A DNA stretch of 64,000 nt, taken from NCBI GenBank assembly GCA_032622095.1, contig CP136063.1, forward strand, positions 215,031,982 through 215,095,981, read 5' to 3'. The position numbers and the translations under genes are program-made. Positions 32,478-44,188 of the stretch are shown here, piece after piece. Under the pieces are notes generated by a model. That model did no database searches. It had not been told where the DNA came from and saw nothing but the letters and a program-made list of their open reading frames with translations. Position 1 is the stretch's first letter. The number at the start of each line of letters is the position of its first letter. This DNA comes from Siphonodentalium dalli (lineage: Eukaryota; Mollusca; Scaphopoda; Gadilida; Siphonodentaliidae).

Positions 32478-33350
32478 GTTAAAGGGACTCAACGCCTTCA
32501 CAGTGGGTAAATGTGTAAAAAAAAATTATAGTCTGTAATAACATCGCCACAAAGAACATGGGGAAATAGATCAACTTTGGTTTTATATTCATTGTTGATA
32601 GTACACCAGTAACAAAATTTTGCATATTGAAGCCATTGTTATATATTTACATACTAAGTGTTGTCATCACTAAATCCAGCATTCTGATTGGTCGGCGCCC
32701 ACGTGGCTAGTTGCAGTTATTTCTCGGTGAATGCGCAATGCCTCATAACACCAAGCTCATAACACCATCGATACGTCATTGGGTTTGGAAAGACAAACGC
32801 TTAATGTTTTGGGCGCATTTGGACTCGCGCAGGATTGACTTAATACATCATCGGGTTTCAACATGAAGAGAAATTGTTCCTATTAACTTTTGCCAAGGGT
32901 GCTATTGGGTGTTTTGGGCTGTTTTTGTCACGATACACTTTTCGATTTAAATACATTTACAAAAGTGGCTTTTTCGCTAAATGTATATAAATAAAAGGAT
33001 TAACTGTCATGTGGACTATTTTTATGGAGTGGACTATTTTTATGGAGATGTAACCGTGAGGTAAGTGGTCATAACTTGTATGTAAAACCCTTCGGGTTTT
33101 ACACAAGTTATGTCCACTTACCTCACGGTTACATCTCCATAAAAACAGTCCACATGACATTTAATCCTTATATAAACAAAGCTGTTACAGTGATTTGGTC
33201 CAATAACATCTCTAATCGTGTAGTGAGATCAAATATTCAAATATGATTTTCTGAATTTTTTTCTATGATTTGACCTTTTCCAATATTTTCTGTCAAGTTT
33301 TGATTAAATTTTGAAATCTAATTGGAATTTGATTGGTATTAATGCCAATC
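32478..33350 (+). mobile_element. Repeat N interrupted by a palindrome-bearing insert
   Basis: N begins at TTAAAGGGACTCAACGCC and runs to AAGCCATTGTTATATA (~32655). It resumes at TATAAACAAAGCTGTTACAG (~33170). The 515 bp between is foreign and ends with a long palindrome. Confidence 0.5.
32990..33172. repeat. Long palindrome, loop TTC
   Basis: ATGTAACCGTGAGGTAAGTG and TATGTAAAACCC are mirrored by GGGTTTTACACAAGTTATG and CACTTACCTCACGGTTACAT. Outer parts TCATGTGGACTATTTTTATG also pair. The left arm carries an 18-bp direct duplication (TGGACTATTTTTATGGAG) absent from the right arm. Confidence 0.85.
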
Positions 33351-33360
33351 TAACATTTTT

Positions 33361-36205
33361 AGCTCAACTTACTTTGTAAGTTTGAGCTATTGCCATGGTT
33401 TGGCGTCCGTCGTCCGTGTGTGCGTGTATGCGTGTGTGTGTGTGTCCGTCAACAATTTCCTTTGGCGCGGGCTACAGGTCGTAACTTTGGTCTGATCTTT
33501 ATGAAATTTGTCATGAATGTTGACATTGACATGTAGATGGGAACGAGTCATTTTGGGGTCATTCGGCCAAAAAACATGGCCGCTGGTGGCCAACTTGGAT
33601 TTCAAAATTCAATCCATTGACATGAATATTGACATGTAGATGGGAACGAGTGATTTTGGGGTCGTTCGGCTAAAAAACATGGCCACCAGCAGCCATCTTG
33701 GATTTTACTCTTTGCATGACTAAATCCTTTGGCGCGGGCTACAGGTCGTTGCGTTGGTCGGAAGTTCATGAAATTTGTCATGGATGTTAACAATGACATG
33801 TAGATGGGAACGAGTCATTTTGGGGTCGTTCGGGCGAAAAACATGGCCGCCAGCAGCCATCTTGGATTTTACTCTTTGCATGACTAAATCCTTTGGCGCG
33901 GGGTACAGGTCGTACCTTTTGTCTGATCTTTCTGAAATTTGTCATGAATGTTGACATTGATATGCAGATGGGAACGAGTCATTATGGGGTTATTCGGCCA
34001 AAAAACATGGCCGCTGGTGGCCAACTTGGATTTCAAAATTCAATCCATTGGCGCGGGCTACAGGTCGTACTGCTTGTCTGATCATCATGAAATTTGTCAT
34101 GGGTGTTAATATTGACATGTAGATGGGAACGAGTCATTCTGGGGTCGTTTGGCCAAAAAACATGGCCGTCAGCAGCCATATTGGATTTACTCTTTGCATG
34201 ACTAAATCCTTTGGCGCGGGCTACAAGTCATAGCTTTGGTCAGATCTTCATTATACCCCCCGCAACGAAGTTAGGGGCGGTATACTGGAGTCAGCTTGTC
34301 TGTCCGTCATCCGTCCGTCGTCCGTCCGTGGACACAAATTTGTCCGGAGTTTTTCTCAGTCGTTTTTTGATCAATTTCCGTGAAACTTGGCACAGACATC
34401 AACCACCATGGGAACCTGTGCACCTGCGATTATGACATCTGTCGGACATTTTTTTTGTTAGTTATCCCCCCTTTTTCGACTTAGAAATTTTTCGCAACAT
34501 GTATACTTTTGTCCGAGCTTTTATTCCTACATTTTTTGGTCAATTTTTAAAAAATGTGGCACAGATATTTAGTACCATTGGAACTTGTGCACCTGGGATT
34601 ATGACATCTGTCCGACATTTTTTGGTGGAGTTATCCCCCTTTTTCAACTTAGAAACTTTTTTTGCAACATGCATAATTTTGTCCGAGCTTTTATTCCTAC
34701 ATTTTTCGGTCAATGTTTTTTAATCTTGGCACTGATATGGCACTGATATTTATTACCATGGGAACCTGTGCACCTGCAATTATGACGTCTGTCAGACATT
34801 TTTTGTGTGGAGTTATTCCCCTTTTTCGACTTAGATTTTTTTTTCGCAACATACATAATTTTGTCCAAGCTTTTATTCCTACAATTTTCGGTCAATAGGT
34901 TTAAGATTAGGGTTATGGTTGTACACCTGCAATGGGAACTGTTATTTTATTATTTTAACTAAATGTTTACTGACATGTGAAACATCTTAGTATTTTGTAA
35001 AAAAAGGGGGGTATCCGTAGTCCCATTGGGACAGTCACACCTCTAGTTAAATTTGTCATGGATGTTAACAATGACATGTAGATGGGAACGAGTCGTTTTG
35101 GGGTCATTCGGCCAAAAAACATGGCCGCCAGCAGCCATCTTGGAATTTACTCTTAGCGTGACTAAATTCTTGGCGCAGGCTACAGGTCGTACCTTTTGTC
35201 TGATCTTCATGAAATTTGTCATGAATGTTGACATTGACATGTAGATGGGAACGAGTCATTTTGGGGTTATTCGGCCAAAAAACATGGCTGCTGGTGGCCA
35301 TCTTGGATTTCAAAATTCAATCCATTGGCGCGGGCTACAGGTCGTACTGCTGGTCTGATCATCATGAAATTTGTCATGGATGTTAATATTGACATGTAGA
35401 TTGGAACGAGTCATTCTGGGGTCGTTCGGCCAAAAAACATGGCCGTCAGCAGCCATCTTGGATTTTACTCTTTGCATGACTAAATCATTTGGCACGGGCT
35501 ACAAGTCGTAGCTTTGGTCAGATCTTCATGAAATTTGTCATGGATGTTAACAATGACATGTAGATGGGAACGAGTCATTTTGGGGTCATTCGGCCAAAAA
35601 ACATGGCTGCCAGCAGCCATCTTGGATTTTAAAATTGAATCCATTGGCGCGGTCTACAGGTCGTACTGTTCATCTGATCATCATGAAATTTGTCATGAAT
35701 GTTAATATTGACATGTAGATGGGAACAAGTCATTTTGGGATCATTCGGCCAAAAAACATGGCCGTCAGCAGCCATCTTGGATTTTACTCTTTGCATGACT
35801 AAATCCTTTGGCGCGGGCTACAGGTCGTAGCTTTGGTCGGAACTTCATGAAATTTGTCATGGATGTTAACAATGACATGTAGATGGGAATGAGTCCTTTT
35901 GGGGTCATTCAGCCAAAAAGCATGGCTGCTGGTGGCCATCTTGGATTTCAAAATTCAATCCATTTGCGCGGGCTACAGGTCGTACTATTCGTCTGATCAT
36001 CATGCAATTTATCATGGATGTTAATATTGACATGTAGATGGGAATGAGTCATTTTGGGGTCGTAGCTTTGGTCGGATCTTCATGAAATTTGTCACGGATG
36101 TTAACAATGACATGTAGATGGGAACGAGTTCTTTTGGGGTTAATCGGCCAAAAAACATGGCTGCCAGCAGCCATCTTGGATTTTACTCTTTGCATGACTA
36201 AAGGA
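33361..36205 (+). repeat. Family I tandem-unit element, about 12 units
   Basis: AGCTCAACTTACTTTGTAAG and TTTGAGCT form the 5' hairpin, followed by GTCC/GTGT tracts. Units of ~155-165 bp then recur, each with GGCGCGGGCTACAGGTCGTA, GAAATTTGTCATGGATGTTA, GACATGTAGATGGGAACGAG and AACATGGCCGCCAGCAGCCA. The motif AAATTTGTCATG is at about 33504, 33771, 33935, 34090, 35048, 35211, 35365, 35530, 35687, 35850 and 36087. Family G sits inside. A possible 3' end (ACATAAGTTGAGCTAC) lies at 36746. Both strands stay open in short frames; these are artefacts. Confidence 0.85.
34251..35046 (+). mobile_element. Family G element inserted in family I
   Basis: TTATACCCCCCGCAACGAAG to GTCCCATTGGGAC and CACACCTCTAG. 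It interrupts an I unit between CAGATCTTCA and TTAAATTTGTCATGG; intact units read CTTCATGAAATTTGTCATGG. The junction is therefore A|T with no clear duplication, which is the Helitron target rule. The core has ~170-bp units (TATTCCTACA-type motif at 34522, 34692 and 34870). Confidence 0.78.
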
Positions 36206-36764
36206 ATCACGGAACTAAATGGTTTCCCATAGGCGACAGTGTTAACGTTTCGGCCAAATTCACTGAATTTAAGCCTGCAGGCCATATCAGTGATGTTTAC
36301 CCGGCTAGATTGACACCAGTTGATCACGAAAATGGTAGAAAAATCATAGGTCATGTGTTTACTTTTTAAAATAAATCCCCAAGTATACGACAGGGCTATC
36401 CCACAGCCAAATTTGATCTGGATAAATCCAGAACTACAGCAGCTAGTTAAATAAATTTCCCGCTCACAAAAAATCCATTCCCCCATTCATTCACCAGTTT
36501 AAATTATTTAGATATGATGTACAAATCAAATGAACGCGATGTCATCCTTTAATAACGTGTCGCATGTATCAGGTGAAGGTCATTCTTCAGTTACCTTCAC
36601 CTTTAGCATTCCACGGTGTACTCGTTCCCCGACTCTAGAACACATTTAGCTCCCTGATTCCTATATCCTTTGGCACAGGTTAGACATTTCAATTAGCACC
36701 TTTCCTATTCCTCCATTGACTGTCAACCATTAAATTATTCCCCCACATAAGTTGAGCTACAGTG
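36206..36764 (+). repeat. Sequence related to element P, then unique DNA
   Basis: GGTTTCCCATAGGCGACAGTGTTAAC and TGCAGGCC echo the left part of element P at 25290-25325 in the same order. No inverted partner end was found. The opposite-strand frame 36049-36486 combines this with a family I unit and is not supported as a gene. Confidence 0.35.
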
Positions 36765-37055
36765 TCATGGACACTTTCATTATTTATATAACCATGATTT
36801 CAACTTGCAAAATATCATTATTGGAGAGTTACTAATTATGAAAACAAAAATAAAATTGCTATCTTATCTGATCTTATTGGTATTTTATCAGTAATTCCAC
36901 TGTAACAGTAATGTATACATAACAATGGTTTTGTTATGCAAAATATCATTATTGGAGAGTTATTAGTAATGAAAATAAGAACATTGTAAATTAATTTGTT
37001 CAAGTACTTGTTGATGATTGTTGTTTTACAGACTTTTATGTTATTTCGCACTCAC
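36765..37055 (-). mobile_element. Repeat N, partial copies
   Basis: ATATCATTATTGGAGAGTTA occurs twice (36812, 36943), and the end ACAGACTTTTATGTTATTTC appears at 37029. It looks like two overlapping partial N copies. Confidence 0.4.
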
Positions 37056-38469
37056 TGAACTCACATCTAAGGCCATGAATCCATTTAGAAGAATCCAGTA
37101 TCGAGAGATTTTCAAGGGATAGCCATTATCAGGATTGTTGTTACTTTGACCATCAAGCTCGACAAATTGCATGTGGACACCAATATAAGACCACCGAAGT
37201 TGAAATTGTGATGTTAGCTGGTGCGTCAAAGTCTGCTGTTGCGACTTAGCCCAACAATGATTGTTCCAATCGATGAGACATCAAAAGGGTCCCGTTTTTC
37301 CGGCGAACAACATACTATAACAGGTCGCTATTTCTCGCGAGACGATTGAATATCTAGATCATAAACATGTTTTTTTAATATTGTAGCTACGACCAGGTGG
37401 TCGTATTTTGGGTTCCATCGCAATTGTTTGTGCTTTATACACATGGGTGACGATAAATATGGAAGTGTACTGCATGCATCAATGATTGCTACCATTGAAA
37501 CATTTATCTTGACCTTTCTTGACCTTTCTGGGAAATATGGCGATAAGTTTTCTAGGAAATTGCTAATTGATTATCATTGAAATTCTAGTCGACTTCGACT
37601 AATCGTTTCAAAACTAATATTTGATGTGGAGGGTCCTTGGGTTATTGGGATTCAGATTTGTTCAAATGGGGTGACACAGTCAAATAGGGGCAGAACCTAA
37701 ACAACTCTTTCTCTCCTTAGTGATTCTTAAATGTCTCCTTCTCAAGAACCATCAGGCATATTCACATTATATTTGGTATGGCGGGTCCTTAGGTGACTGG
37801 GATTCAGATTTGTCAAAATGGGGTCACCAGGTCAAATTGGGGCGAGGCCAAGGGGTGTGCAATTAAAATTTCAAGGTGGACCCTCCCGACTGTTCATCAT
37901 AGACCCTCTCACTACATCCCTGTTTAGAACTACTTGTTTTAAGTGATTTTGAGAAGTACTGACTGTTGCAGTATTCAGAGTCCCAGTCATTACATTCAGG
38001 AGAGTGAATCAACAGGCATTGACTGTCTTGTAATATTTGAGACATTTTGTCGTCTTAAAATGAACTATTTAAACCATTTGATTGACATCACTCACATGAA
38101 CATTTTTAGTATCACGTGTTATCAGGACTTAGCTTTAATCATTTACTCACACCCATAGCGAAAGTGAGTTATGCAATGGCTTTCTGCACTGTAGAATTAA
38201 AGATGGATTATCTCTTCATATAACAATTTTGAAATACTTTTGTGGGTATAAAATAATATATAGGAATAGAAGACCACTGTCCGGAAACGCTTCTATCAAT
38301 TAATATTGATTTTATTTTGAATATTTTGTTATAAAATGAGATGAATAAATCGGACACTTTATTGTTCTATTTTTAGAACTGACTATTCAGGTGATACCAT
38401 ATAGCGATAGAGGTCATTAGGGTGTTCCCATAGATGTATACCGAACATCAAATGTTCCAGATCGATGTT
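37056..38469. other. No gene seen
   Basis: It contains a hairpin TACGACCAGGTGGTCGTA at 37387-37404 and a ~120-bp direct repeat: GGGTCCTTGGGTTATTGGGA (37632) against GGGTCCTTAGGTGACTGGGA (37784), each followed by TTCAGATTTGT. No supported exon. Confidence 0.45.
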
Positions 38470-38835
38470 TTGTATAGCGGGCTAGCATCACTAAATTCAC
38501 CCTCTGGGGGACGTAATTCTGCTTAGGCCTCATCTTCTCTAGAAAGTTTCTTTATTAACAAATTTCTATAGAAACTTCTTCACATAGATTCTATTTTTTT
38601 TAGTTTAGTTTCTCTATATCCCCAAATATGCAGACAAGACATTGCATAAACGAGGTTCCCAATGGGTGTACATCACAATATTCACCATCTGGGAACTTAA
38701 ATTTGAGTCTATGTCTCCCATAGCAGATGAAGCCGTGCAGAATGAGGTCCCAAGAGGGTGAATTTGGGTACTAAATTCACCCTCGTGCAGCCTCATTCTG
38801 CAAACGACAGGCACACTTAACTCAGACTTGCTTAT
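38470..38835 (+). mobile_element. Family F MITE, left end lost
   Basis: It starts in the first hairpin (AGCGGGCTAGCATCACTAAA). The middle is present but rearranged, the second hairpin is eroded, and the right end CAGACTTGC is degenerate. Confidence 0.6.
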
Positions 38836-40985
38836 GTCCATAGTATGGGCAGGACAATGTTAGTAATAATGATACATTCGTACACACAGAGCACTGATAG
38901 TAATTATGATACATTCGTACACACGCACACACACTCAATGCGATGAGTAATCATATGATTGAACTGAATCTTCCGTTTTAAATGTGTCATCAAAACCAAT
39001 CAATTGTAATCATAGAGGATTTCATCGCGAGGAAATTGATATGCATAAAAAATGAAATTGAAGAATATTCTGTTTAATTTGCCTATAAAACCATTTCAGT
39101 CATCTTCCTTCTGCAACAATTTTACATCGATCAAAGGCAGTGCCATTAACTTTATTCGTTGTGCCAAGACATAGCGATTTCATAAAACATTTAAACAATT
39201 TATGTATTGATTGGTTCGTTATTGTGCAGATCATATCCCATTTGGGTTTCATCATTTCATGTGTTAGTACATTAAAATCTACATGCTTGTCAAGAAATCA
39301 CTTTAAGTTGAAAAATCTAAATTACCCTTGGGAATTGCTGATTTAATGACTTTATTACCTAGGACTCTGATAGAATAAGCCATATTTATCAGTGAACACC
39401 TGTACACATTCTATTGGTATTGTATTATTTGCTGGAGGGCATGAGCTGCCTGATGGGGAAGTGGGTTTTATTCTTGATATTGGTGCTGATTTGTGATCCA
39501 AGCAAAGGAAGGCTGATTTGTGTTAATCAGTTGCTGATAGCCAGGTCCATGGTTTTCATGTGTACAAGCATGATTTACTAGTGATATTAACCCTATCTGA
39601 ATTCTTTCCTCCACAATAAAACTGATGATTTGGCAGCTGAAATAAATTTCAACAATCTAAGCACTGATTTCTCATTGAATGTGTTGAACAGACAATTTGT
39701 TCATTTAAACATCCAAATTAAGTATGTTTAATTAAGAAATGGATGTTGGTTTGCTTGCGTTCCAGAGAGTATGGATGCAAGTTGGTCTGCTGACATTATG
39801 TGTGTGAAAGCGTTCCACACATTAAAATGTCAGATCAACTGGCATATCCATACCTTATGGAACGCAATAAAATTAACATCCATTACTAATATTTACACTC
39901 AACCGAGTCAACTGGCAGATTAAAAGAGCATTAAGCACCCATTTCCAACATTATTCTCGTAACTCATTGCAAGTTGTGTCTACACAAAAATGGAAGCAAG
40001 TAGGGATCAGTGTGCGAAATCATGTGACATAATTTCAACCAATCAACGTCCTGCATTTATGTTCCACAGCGCGATTGCATGTTGGAGTGTAATTGTTTAA
40101 AACACTCAAACCCAAAACATATCTTATATTTATAAAGCTTATTTTATTAGTGAGTTTGCGATTTCAAACTGGTACATGTATATATATAGGTAGCTACCTG
40201 TACACATTTTGTAATCACAAATTAGATTGTTTTACGGATAAAATTCAGCGCATAGACTGGTAATGTATGGTGAGCCAACTATAACATAATTGTTATATGA
40301 TTTATTGGCTGATGATTCTTAACATTATGGAGATAGTGGGAATCTGGATAATCAGTTGCATTCATTGGGGACAAGGCGACAGTGGGAAGGGTTTGTGGTT
40401 TTCTTTCACTCATTTTGGTAACAATTGTATTTCCTCAATTCAGATCAAGCTTGAAAGTCATGCAGTCCCGATTTTCACCCATGTCAGGGTTCAAACTTGT
40501 GCCAACGTTGTCTAGTAAATACATGCATATATTATTTGTATCATACATGTACATGCAAGTCATATAAAATGAAATCGTTCACAGTGAAATAGCTGTCCAT
40601 TAAGTTCGATGTTGAGTGTCCGTTATTAAAATAATGGATTATTGTTTGTAAAATAATGTATGATCTCGACAATAACCATCCATTATCCTACATGTATAAA
40701 CCGGACATGGCGAACAAAGGATTGACGTCATAGTCATGTTATAATTCCACAATATACTAATGCCAATGTACTAAGGGTCGAGGCTGCATTTGGCAACATC
40801 TACTCACTCTCTTAACCATAACCTGTTATTACTGGAGTGAAAACAGTTGTTAGTGAAACAATTGTCCTTCTGTAGTTAGCTAATTAAAGTGCTAGATGCC
40901 ACCTCAAGAATATGAACATAATTTTAAAACATGGCTTAAATGACAACTTTATCAATGAAATTTGCCAATGAGATCTTAAATTAAA
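38836..40985. other. Largely unique intronic DNA
   Basis: About 2.1 kb with few repeats. A duplicated ATGATACATTCGTACACAC lies at 38868 and 38908. The imperfect inverted repeat at 39738 is listed separately. Open frames (39140, 40297) have no motif or splice support. Confidence 0.35.
39738..39884. repeat. Imperfect inverted repeat, 147 bp
   Basis: AATGGATGTT, TGCGTTCC, TATGGAT and CTGACATT on the left pair in order with AATGTCAG, ATCCATA, GGAACGCA and AACATCCATT on the right, with mismatches, around GTGTGTGAAAGCGTTCCACAC. It could be a decayed foldback MITE or a long small-RNA hairpin. The family is not seen elsewhere in the window. Confidence 0.65.
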
Positions 40986-41205
40986 TACAGTAATGCCCTA
41001 AGTAATCGACCCCTTAACCACAGCAGAATTATGGGTAATTTTTCAGGATTTAGTCGGAAATATGGTTGTTTGTTGCCTTTCATTGGAAAGCTCACAGTGA
41101 GAGCTTTCCGATGAATGGCAACAAGCCATATTTCCAACTAAATCCTGAAAAATTACCCATAATTCTGATGTGGTTAAGGGGTCGATTACTTAGGGCATTA
41201 CTATA
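40986..41205 (+). mobile_element. Family D foldback MITE
   Basis: TACAGTAATGCCCTAAGTAA to TTAGGGCATTACTATA. Arms are well paired, meeting at AGCTCACAGTGAGAGCT. Confidence 0.83.
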
Positions 41206-41705
41206 GATTAATACATAGCTGACATCTATTTCACAGAATTCATGTACTTCTGAGTGAGAAAACCTTATTGAGAGATTATGTGGTGCATTGAAAGTACGAA
41301 AGTGAGAAATTTCATCATATACCCATTCCCGTTCCCACCCAACACACATCGCAAACTCACTATTAGTAATTTTTATAAACTCAGATGATTTTTTTCCTGA
41401 AATATATCTGCAGTTTGGATACTATACCATGCTGCACCATAAGTTAGCCCAATATTCTACCTGTGTATTATCAATCGGTTAGTCTTACATGTATGCATGT
41501 TCGCTGACTTAAAATACATGTGCAATCATTCAATCTGCTGCTTTTAGTCATATAGGACAACAAGATGTGACATCAGTTTGTGTTATGATTGTGCTTTAAT
41601 TGGATATGAAATGCATGACCCACTTTGCTGTTGACCAATCACAGAACAGGATTTAGTGTAACACACATGGGTTATGTAAATATTTTGGAATGAGGGATGA
41701 GATAA
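41206..41705. other. No gene seen
   Basis: AT-rich sequence, nothing recognised. Confidence 0.35.
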
Positions 41706-42206
41706 GTCTCACTGAGAGCTTTCCGATGAATGGCAACAAGCCACATTTCCGACTAAATCCTGAAAAGTTACCCATAATTCTGCTGTGGTTAACCCTTTAC
41801 CCAACAAACCGGCCAAAACCGGCCAAATAAAGCTTCAACAGCCTAAAATATCTTCGGTCTGTCTCAATAGAACCATACAAATATGGGTATCATTGGAACC
41901 GGCTCCTTGACCACATTGTGATAGTTACAGTTATGCCCTGTGCCAATGCATTCTCTTATATATGCGAGTCGACCATAGGTCGCCTCGCATATATAAGAGA
42001 ATGCATTGGCCTAAAAAAAATATTTTTTTACCATTTTTTCTTACATTCTTCAACAATTTTATAATTTTTAATGTGTTAAGCCAATGCATTCTCTTATATA
42101 TGCGAGGCGACCTATGGTCGACTCGCATATATAAGAGAATGCATTGGCACAGGGCCGTTCTGTTGGGTAAAGGGTTAAGGAGTCGATTATTTAGGGCATT
42201 ACAGCT
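41706..42206 (+). mobile_element. Half of a D element with nested A
   Basis: Only the right arm is present, starting at the loop TCTCACTGAGAGCTTTCCGA. It is interrupted at GTGGTTAA by family A and resumes AAGGAGTCGATTATTTAGGG then CATTAC. The left arm is absent. Confidence 0.78.
41789..42178 (-). mobile_element. Family A MITE nested in D
   Basis: TTAA at 41789-41792 and 42175-42178, inserted into the conserved GGTTAAGGAG of the D arm. Full A structure with both hairpins. The ~90-codon frames on either strand here only read through the hairpins. Confidence 0.9.
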
Positions 42207-42333
42207 ATGTGTTGGTATTATTTGGTTCTGGATGGTAGATTTGCTGCTACAATCCACATCCATGTTATTTTATGTCATGTTTACAGCGATGTGGTGTCAG
42301 GGGAGGGGTTTCGTGGGTCGCTTACCCTACCCC

Positions 42334-42362
42334 AGGAGTCGATTATTTAGGGCATTACTGTA
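42334..42362 (+). mobile_element. Solo D right tip
   Basis: AGGAGTCGATTATTTAGGGC then ATTACTGTA repeats the end of the D half at 42178-42206. The intervening 130 bp (a GTGGGTCGCTTACCC-type sequence) is bracketed by the two direct copies. Confidence 0.75.
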
Positions 42363-42927
42363 TTTATGTGGAATGGGGGTTATTCATTTCCCCTGACAAT
42401 TATTCCAACGCAATAAGTAGTCATTATCACCACTAATCAGATAGACTCAGAAATGAGAGCTAATAAGTGTAAAATTTCAAATAACAGATCAAGTGTCAAT
42501 ATATGGGAATATAAACTAGTTACTCCACTCCAAAGTTACATAACCTCCCCCTGGTGGTCACTCACTCAATCACAGCAGCTGGTCACATATCTTATAATTG
42601 CCTGTGTAATTGGTTTCCATGACGATCAGGGGACACCAACTAATCAAGCTGGCTTTGCCCCTATCTCTTTTATTCCAGACGATTCCTGATTAAAATTTTT
42701 CATAACCCTGAATTGCCATGGTAACGTTCTATAAGCTGGACATTGTTACTGATGAGTTCAGGCGACTGGCCGTCACCAGGAAGTCAGTTTATTGATGTCC
42801 GCAGAGGACTGTCCATGTACGCCTTGAATTGACCAGTAATTCTTAAATCAAAACTTAAGCCTGTTGATTGAGGTTATACATTGTGGAACAATCCATGCGA
42901 TGTCTATGATTTCAGGTTCTTGACAGG
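42363..42927. other. No gene seen
   Basis: The 78-codon frame at 42453-42689 lacks recognisable motifs or clear splice borders. Otherwise unique-looking. Confidence 0.35.
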
Positions 42928-43612
42928 CAATCCTTGAAATAGTGTGTCTGACATTTGACGAATAATGTCCCCAGAGGGTGTATTTAGTGATGCTACCCCA
43001 CACACTCTGGGGACCCCATTCTGCTTAGGCCTCATCTTCTGGAAAGTATCTATCGTTTCAAATTAACATTGTTTTTAGAAACTTTTCACTTCTGTTCAGT
43101 TTCTATATCCCCAAATTTGCAGAAGATAAAATGCTTAACCCTTTACCCAACAAACCGGCCAAAACCGGCCAAATAAAGCTTCAACAGCCTAAAATATCTT
43201 CGGTCTGTCTCAATAGAACCATACAAATATGGATATCATTGGAACCGGCTCCTTGACCGCATTGTGATAGTTACAGTTAGCCCTGTGCCAATGCATTCTC
43301 TTATATATGCGAGTCGACCATAGGTCGCCTCGCATATATAAGAGAATGCATTGGCCTAAATAAAATCTTTTTTTAACACTTTTTACCATTTTTTCTTTAG
43401 CAATTTTATAATTTTTAATGTGTTAAGCCAATGCATTCTCTTATATATGCGAGGCGACCTATGGTCGACTCGCATATATAAGAGAATGCATTGGCACAGG
43501 GCCCTTCTGTTGGGTAAAGGGTTAATCAAGGTGACCAATGGGTGAACATCACGACTTCAACTGGGGAGCTTCAATCTGATCCTAGGTCTCCCATAGAAGT
43601 TGAGGCCTAAGT
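42928..43612 (+). mobile_element. Family F MITE with nested A, right end lost
   Basis: The left end CAATCCTTGAAATAGTGTG and a shortened first hairpin lead to the F middle. A is inserted at AAAATGCTTAA, replacing ATAATC at the junction. F resumes TCAAGGTGACCAATGGGTG and stops after TTGAGGCCTAAG, before the second hairpin. Confidence 0.72.
43135..43525 (-). mobile_element. Family A MITE nested in F
   Basis: TTAA at 43135-43138 and 43522-43525. Both hairpins are intact. The spacer is slightly shortened (ATTTTTTCTTTAGCAATTTT). Confidence 0.9.
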
Positions 43613-43700
43613 AAAATTATATTATATATTAAGATGTTAAATGAATTAACTATAACCAAAATCAGTTTTCTTCAATTCAGATAACCTTCATAGTACTGTA

Positions 43701-43883
43701 TACAGTAATGCCCTAAATAATTGACTCCTTAACCACAGAAGAATTATGGGTAACTTTTCAGGATTTAGTCGGAAATATGGCTTGTTGCCATTCATCGGAA
43801 AGCTCTCATTTCCGACTAAATCCTGAAAAGTTACCCATAATTCTTCTGTGGTAAAGGAGTCAATTATTTAGGGCATTACTGTA
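43701..43883 (+). mobile_element. Family D MITE with deleted inner right arm
   Basis: TACAGTAATGCCCTAAATAA to TTTAGGGCATTACTGTA. After CGGAAAGCTC it jumps to TCATTTCCGACTAAATCC, so ~30 bp of the inner right arm is lost. Confidence 0.8.
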
Positions 43884-43976
43884 ACATTCATGTTTGATAT
43901 CTCCTAATAAGGTTGTTAGAATAAAGTTTCTCGAGCAAAAACTTAGTCCAAAATTCATTCATTTACACCTTAATTG

Positions 43977-44188
43977 TTAATCATTTCTTTGCTAAATACT
44001 CATTGATGAGTATAGTTCCCTTAGTAATTTACTATAAGCATTTCCCATCAATGAATAGGAATCCTTTGCACTGTTATTACCTGTCATCTTCTTATATTTT
44101 CCTAACATCCTTCCAGATGAATAATAGACCATCCCAGTGTATATTTTTATAACTGATGGGAGAATCCATTTCGTAAAGAATGGGTTAA
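43977..44188 (+). mobile_element. Family E element
   Basis: TTAA then TCATTTCTTTGCTAAATACT. Right end TTCGTAAAGAATGGG and TTAA at 44185-44188. The body has CATTGATGAGTATAGTTCCC and ATGGGAGAATCCATT. Confidence 0.65.

Noticed and set aside
33387-36486. Multiple 60-145-codon frames with shared HVFWPNDPKMTRSHLHV-type peptide
   Set aside because: They follow the ~160-bp unit of repeat I on the minus strand; repeat-derived.
40297-40567. Open frames of 61-72 codons
   Set aside because: No motif, no start or splice context, and the length is common by chance in AT-rich DNA of this size.
41931-42396. Overlapping frames of 110-144 codons on both strands with CILLYMR and YKRMHW motifs
   Set aside because: The same peptides recur wherever the 67-bp hairpin occurs and read the same on both strands because it is a palindrome; not a gene family.
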